Shown here: positions 60,112-64,000 of the stretch, piece by piece
Numbering within the stretch: the stretch's first letter is position 1
Layout: the number at the start of each line of letters is the position of its first letter
DNA from: Ephydatia muelleri
Lineage: Eukaryota; Porifera; Demospongiae; Spongillida; Spongillidae
Direction: 5' to 3'
Length of the DNA stretch: 64,000 nucleotides
Assembly: GCA_013339895.1 (NCBI GenBank)
Contig: JABACO010000016.1
Location: forward strand, 3,863,767-3,927,766
The notes under the pieces: generated by a model
Databases searched by the model: none
Told to the model about the DNA's origin: nothing
Seen by the model: the letters and a program-made list of their open reading frames with translations, nothing else
Made by a program: the position numbers and the translations under genes

Positions 60112-60132
60112 TCATGGCTATGCTTTATTTGT

Positions 60133-60357
60133 TGTCAGACAATCACGCATTGCATGTTATGTTTTGTTGAAATCATTCAGCATCAATATTAATTTATTTT
60201 ATGATAAAATGCAATAACCAACTATGGTGTTCAGATTGTATACAGTAAGAGAGATACATGCTGTGAGACGCCATGTATGCGCATGCGCATTGTACGTTGG
60301 GATTGGTAGCTTCAGTGATTGTATGACCTGACTTTGATTGTGTCTAAAGATATTACA
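60133..60357 (+). mobile_element. Putative 5' LTR of a Ty3/gypsy retrotransposon
   Basis: Begins TGTCAGACAATCACGCA and ends GATATTACA (TG...CA) directly before a primer-binding-type sequence. The 3' LTR lies outside the window, so the borders rest on the TG/CA rule and the primer site. It starts 21 bases after the midasin stop codon. Confidence 0.6.
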
Positions 60358-60375
60358 TTGGCGACGAGGGTGGGA
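60358..60375 (+). promoter_or_regulatory. Putative primer-binding site of the gypsy element
   Basis: TTGGCGACGAGGGTGG follows the LTR end. The TGGCGACGAGG string is common at this position in Mag/C-clade-type Ty3/gypsy elements. Confidence 0.6.
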
Positions 60376-60383
60376 TTGGTAAA

Positions 60384-63098
60384 ATGCCCACGTTTGGCCG
60401 TATTTCAGAGTTTGTAGTTGAAGATGAGCGTATTTCGGCGTACCTCGAGCGGGTGGAGCTTTACTTCGGAGCCAACGATATCGCAAATGAAAAAAAGGTG
60501 GCTATCTTGTTGAGTGTGATTGGCGCGAAGACGTACGCAGTGCTAAGGAGTCTAGTGGCACCGGACCAACCAAAGGATAAGTCCTTTGCAGAACTGAAAG
60601 CTCTATTAAAAGCGCACTATGATCCGAAGCCATTAGTCATAGCAGAGAGGTTTCGGTTTTATAGAAGAGATCAGACAGCGGAAGAGTCCATATCTGAGTT
60701 CCTGGTAGAATTGAGAAGGCTGGCTGCACATTGTGAATTTGGACAGTTCTTGGATGAGGCCTTGCGGGATAGATTGGTATGTGGTCTAAGAAATGACGCC
60801 ATTCAGAAGCGGTTGCTGTCAGAAGCAGATGTGACATTGGCCAAAGCAGTCCAAATAGCTTCTAGTATGGAGTCAGCGGAGAAACAGTCTCTACAGTTGA
60901 ACGTGACAAAGCCAGGAGCTATATGCCAGGTGCGTGTATCATGTAATCGTTGTAATTCCACAGACCATTCAGTTCGGGAGTGTCGAATTAAGGACTCAGT
61001 GGTGTGTTTTCGGTGTAAAAAAAAGGGACACATTGTAAGAGCCTGCCGGGAGAAGGGGCCGTCAGCCATGGCAGTGGGTAGAGACGAAAGAAAGGCAAAA
61101 ACAGGTTCCCGGAGCACAAAATGGGTAGATACTGAAGAAGCAGAGGAGGTGGGAGTACAGACAGTGTATGTGGTAAATGGCGATGGCCCATTTGGAGAGC
61201 CCATTTCAGTTTCACTACAGGTAAATGGGGTGATTCTACCGATGGAGATTGATACTGGGGCAGCGGTCTCTATAATTCCAGAAAGGGTTCGCCAAGAGCT
61301 ATTTCCATATTTGAAGCCACAGAACACCAGGGTACGACTGCGTACTTATACGGCAGAGCAGATAACAGTCTTGGGTACTATTTCGGTGCAAGTCAAGTAT
61401 AAGAACCAAACTAGGACTCTGTCATTATTTGTAGTGAATACAGATGGACCTACCTTATTAGGCCGAGATTGGATGAGACAGTTAAAGCTGGATTGGTCAA
61501 TGGTGTATCAGGTATTGATGGAAAAGAATGGGCGATTGAAAGCTCTTATGAGGAAGTATGAAGAGTTGTTTAAGCCAGCAATGGGGGCTATTCAAGGGGT
61601 CAAGGCGAAGCTGACAGTCAAGGCTGATGCTCATCCCAAGTTCTGCAAAGCCAGATCGGTACCATTTTCAATTAAACAACGTGTTGGAGAGGAATTGGAT
61701 CGGTTGGAGAAAGAAGGAATTGTGGAAAGAGTAATGCACAGTGATTGGGCTACTCCTATAGTGCCAGTTCCCAAGAAGGATGGAACGTTTCGAATTTGTG
61801 GGGACTATAAGGTGACAGTCAACCCGGCACTGGAAGTGGATCAGTATCCACTTCCAAAACCAGAAGATATATTTGCTTCACTAGCTGGAGGGACCGCATT
61901 TTCTAAAATAGACTTGTCACAGGCCTATCAGCAGTTGCTGCTGGATAAGGAATCTCAACAGTATTTGACAGTCAACACACATCAAGGCTTATACCGATAT
62001 AAGCGCCTTACCTTTGGAGTTGCTTCAGCACCCGCTATATTTCAAAGAGTAATGGATACTATGCTTCAAGGAATTCCAAATGTGGTGTGTTACTTGGATG
62101 ACATCTTGGTGACTGGAGCCACCATTGAAGCTCACCTTGACAACTTGGAGGCAGTGTTGCATCGGCTTCAACAACATGGAGTGCGGATGAACAAGGAGAA
62201 AAGTGTGTTCCTGGCTAAGAAGGTCACGTATTTAGGACACGTAATTGATGCAGAAGGATTGCACAAGTCACCCACCTTAACAGAAGCCATAGTGCAGGCA
62301 CCCCCTCCACAGAATACCCAGGAACTAAGATCGTTTTTAGGAATGCTCAATTATTACGGAAAGTTCATTCCTAACTTGGCTACCTTACTGCATCCGTTAA
62401 ATGGATTGCTGCGGTCGGGAGTGAAATGGCAGTGGTCAGTCCAGTGTCGTCAAGCATTTGAGAAGGCCAAAGAGGCATTACAAGCATCTAGTGTGTTGGT
62501 GCACTATGACACAGATCTTCCTCTAGTGTTGGCTGCGGATGCTTCTAGCTACGGAGTAGGAGCAGTGATCTCACATAGGTTACCCAGTGGAGAAGAAAAG
62601 CCAATAGCCTTTGCATCTCGTACACTAACCAGATCTGAAGAGAACTATGCTCAACTGGAGAAGGAGGCACTGGCCTTGGTGTTTGGAGTAAAAAAATTTC
62701 ATCAGTTTCTGTATGGTCGCCAGTTCACTTTGTTGACTGACCATAAACCACTGACTACTATATTGGGTTCACACATAGGGATTCCTCCCCTAGCGGCTGC
62801 TAGGATGCAACGTTGGGCCCTGCTACTGTCAGCGTACCAATATGACATACGGTATAGACAGTCAGAGTGTCACGGAAATGCAGATGCTCTATCTAGGCTA
62901 CCTATTGTTGGTGCTCCTATGGAAGAGGAAGGCACTAGGGATGTGGAGGTGTACAATATGACTCAGTTAGAAACATTGCCTGTTACATATCAACAGTTGA
63001 AAACAGCTACTAATCATGACCCGGTTCTTGGTCAGGTGGTGCAGTGTATTAGGAATGGTTGGCCGCCGGTTGCAGTTTCGGATGAGCTCAAGCCGTAG
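60384..63098 (+). CDS. Ty3/gypsy gag-protease-RT-RNase H polyprotein (904 residues, ends at TAG)
   Basis: One uninterrupted frame from ATG at 60384. Capsid-like gag covers about residues 1-180. Two CX2CX4HX4C zinc knuckles are at 187-200 and 208-221. The aspartic protease DTGA is at 290-293. The RT runs about 410-640 with YLDD at 570-573. RNase H has Asp719, the EKEAL segment near 760 and Asp786. Gag and pol share one frame without a frameshift, as in several Ty3/gypsy lineages. The frame ends in TAG between RNase H and integrase, where related elements continue. The sense orientation is the same as midasin, immediately downstream. The sequence looks young: all catalytic residues are intact. 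Confidence 0.95.
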   Translation: MPTFGRISEFVVEDERISAYLERVELYFGANDIANEKKVAILLSVIGAKTYAVLRSLVAPDQPKDKSFAELKALLKAHYDPKPLVIAERFRFYRRDQTAEESISEFLVELRRLAAHCEFGQFLDEALRDRLVCGLRNDAIQKRLLSEADVTLAKAVQIASSMESAEKQSLQLNVTKPGAICQVRVSCNRCNSTDHSVRECRIKDSVVCFRCKKKGHIVRACREKGPSAMAVGRDERKAKTGSRSTKWVDTEEAEEVGVQTVYVVNGDGPFGEPISVSLQVNGVILPMEIDTGAAVSIIPERVRQELFPYLKPQNTRVRLRTYTAEQITVLGTISVQVKYKNQTRTLSLFVVNTDGPTLLGRDWMRQLKLDWSMVYQVLMEKNGRLKALMRKYEELFKPAMGAIQGVKAKLTVKADAHPKFCKARSVPFSIKQRVGEELDRLEKEGIVERVMHSDWATPIVPVPKKDGTFRICGDYKVTVNPALEVDQYPLPKPEDIFASLAGGTAFSKIDLSQAYQQLLLDKESQQYLTVNTHQGLYRYKRLTFGVASAPAIFQRVMDTMLQGIPNVVCYLDDILVTGATIEAHLDNLEAVLHRLQQHGVRMNKEKSVFLAKKVTYLGHVIDAEGLHKSPTLTEAIVQAPPPQNTQELRSFLGMLNYYGKFIPNLATLLHPLNGLLRSGVKWQWSVQCRQAFEKAKEALQASSVLVHYDTDLPLVLAADASSYGVGAVISHRLPSGEEKPIAFASRTLTRSEENYAQLEKEALALVFGVKKFHQFLYGRQFTLLTDHKPLTTILGSHIGIPPLAAARMQRWALLLSAYQYDIRYRQSECHGNADALSRLPIVGAPMEEEGTRDVEVYNMTQLETLPVTYQQLKTATNHDPVLGQVVQCIRNGWPPVAVSDELKP

Positions 63099-64000
63099 GT
63101 GGCTAGAAAATTGGAGTTAACACTACAGGATGACTGTGTATTGTGGGGAACACGAGTGGTTATACCGAAGAGACTGCAAGCCCCTATTCTGGAGGAACTA
63201 CACAAGGATCATGCTGGCATCTGTCGTATTAAGGCTCTGGCACGGAGTTATGTTTGGTGGCCAGGGTTGGATTGTGAGGTGGAGCAGCTGGTAGCATCAT
63301 GTTTGCCATGTCAGAGCGTTAAAAATGCACCAAGTGTAGCTCCGTTACACCCCTGGCTGTGGCCGGCTAAACCATGGCAACGTATTCATGTTGACTTTGC
63401 TGGTCCAGTTGAGAAGCGCATGTTGATGGTGGTTGTAGATGCTCATTCTAAGTGGCCGGAAGTAATTGAGATGACTTCGACCACTTCAGAATTGACTATT
63501 CAAGCTTTAAGAGGCTTGTTTGCTGTACATGGATTGCCTGATCAGTTGGTCTCGGATAATGGGCCACAGTTTGTGTCGAAGGAGTTCCAACGGTTTATGA
63601 AGGAGAATGGTGTTCAACACACACGGTGTGCGCCGTATCATCCCTCATCAAATGGCCTTGCTGAACGATTTGTGCAGACTTTGAAGAATGCACTGAGGCG
63701 CACCAAAGATATCGGGAGAACTTTTCAACATCGCTTGGCTGGTTTCCTGTTAGCCTATCGCACTACACCGCATGCAACGACTAATGTGGCTCCATGTGAG
63801 CTATTGATGAACAGAAAAATTCGCACTCGATTGGATTTACTGCACCCTGATATAGAATCTCGAGTGGCAAAGAATGTGTCGCGGCAAAAAGCCATGCATG
63901 ATTTGCATGCAAAGGCAAGAGAATTTTTAGTGGGCCAGCGGGTGATGTTACGTAATTTGCGGGATGGTCCAAAGTGGGTCCCTGGTGTGGTGATTGGACG
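63099..64000 (+). CDS. Ty3/gypsy integrase, partial (runs off the window)
   Basis: In the same frame as the preceding polyprotein and open to the window end. An N-terminal HHCC zinc domain is indicated by HKDHAGICR and CLPCQ. The DDE core has HVDFAGP (Asp), SDNGPQF (Asp) and GLAERF (Glu). About 300 residues are visible; the C-terminus and 3' LTR lie beyond 64000. Confidence 0.93.
   Translation, partial: MARKLELTLQDDCVLWGTRVVIPKRLQAPILEELHKDHAGICRIKALARSYVWWPGLDCEVEQLVASCLPCQSVKNAPSVAPLHPWLWPAKPWQRIHVDFAGPVEKRMLMVVVDAHSKWPEVIEMTSTTSELTIQALRGLFAVHGLPDQLVSDNGPQFVSKEFQRFMKENGVQHTRCAPYHPSSNGLAERFVQTLKNALRRTKDIGRTFQHRLAGFLLAYRTTPHATTNVAPCELLMNRKIRTRLDLLHPDIESRVAKNVSRQKAMHDLHAKAREFLVGQRVMLRNLRDGPKWVPGVVIG

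Noticed and set aside
60803-61327. 174-codon minus-strand open frame
   Set aside because: It is the antisense shadow of the gypsy gag-protease frame.
1-64000. CRISPR arrays, rRNA, tRNA, bacterial operons
   Set aside because: None seen. Intron structure and transposon content are those of an animal genome.

Overview
The window is eukaryotic and almost certainly from an invertebrate animal. One huge plus-strand gene is split into many small exons (31-504 bp) with GT..AG introns, and its long introns are full of transposon remains. A sponge or other early-branching metazoan is my best guess, from the mix of DIRS-like, Ty3/gypsy, piggyBac-like and palindromic miniature elements, but this is inference and the species is not identified.

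Main gene (1160-60111, +): the C-terminal part of midasin (MDN1/Rea1), the dynein-like AAA+ ATPase that strips assembly factors from pre-60S ribosomes. I place 76 exons, about 9.3 kb of coding sequence (about 3,100 residues). Reading starts at the AAA5/AAA6 junction, so the 5' half of the gene lies left of the window. In order come AAA6 (Walker A in the exon at 2030, sensor and arginine-finger region at 5838-6092), the long helical linker (6512-49712), the acidic D/E-rich arm (49777-56839), a short helical hinge (56921-57228) and the MIDAS domain with its DxSxS metal site (57740-60111, stop codon 60109-60111). Splice phases agree at nearly every junction. Four junctions do not agree and probably hide unfound exons.

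Introns: the 7.0 kb intron at 19140-26181 holds minus-strand relics of a DDE transposase, of an unclassified transposon family and of gag-like retroelement pieces. The 7.0 kb intron at 29972-36976 holds a decayed DIRS-like tyrosine-recombinase retroelement (minus strand), a Tigger/pogo fragment and a coding-like 27-bp minisatellite. The intron at 38834-41590 holds a 1.2 kb TTAA-flanked element with a SAP-domain ORF. The intron at 42359-47546 holds a second relic of the unclassified family, split by a nested palindromic element, plus a long foldback. The intron at 51694-54563 holds a further reverse-transcriptase relic. Palindromic miniature elements occur throughout; four share the same outer end sequence.

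Right edge (60133-64000, +): a well-preserved Ty3/gypsy LTR retrotransposon starts about 20 bases after the midasin stop codon. It has an LTR, a primer-binding site, one gag-protease-RT-RNase H frame, a single in-frame TAG and then an open integrase frame that runs off the window.

Left edge (166-345, -): one probable exon of another gene or a retroelement-like protein. No tRNA, rRNA or CRISPR array was seen.
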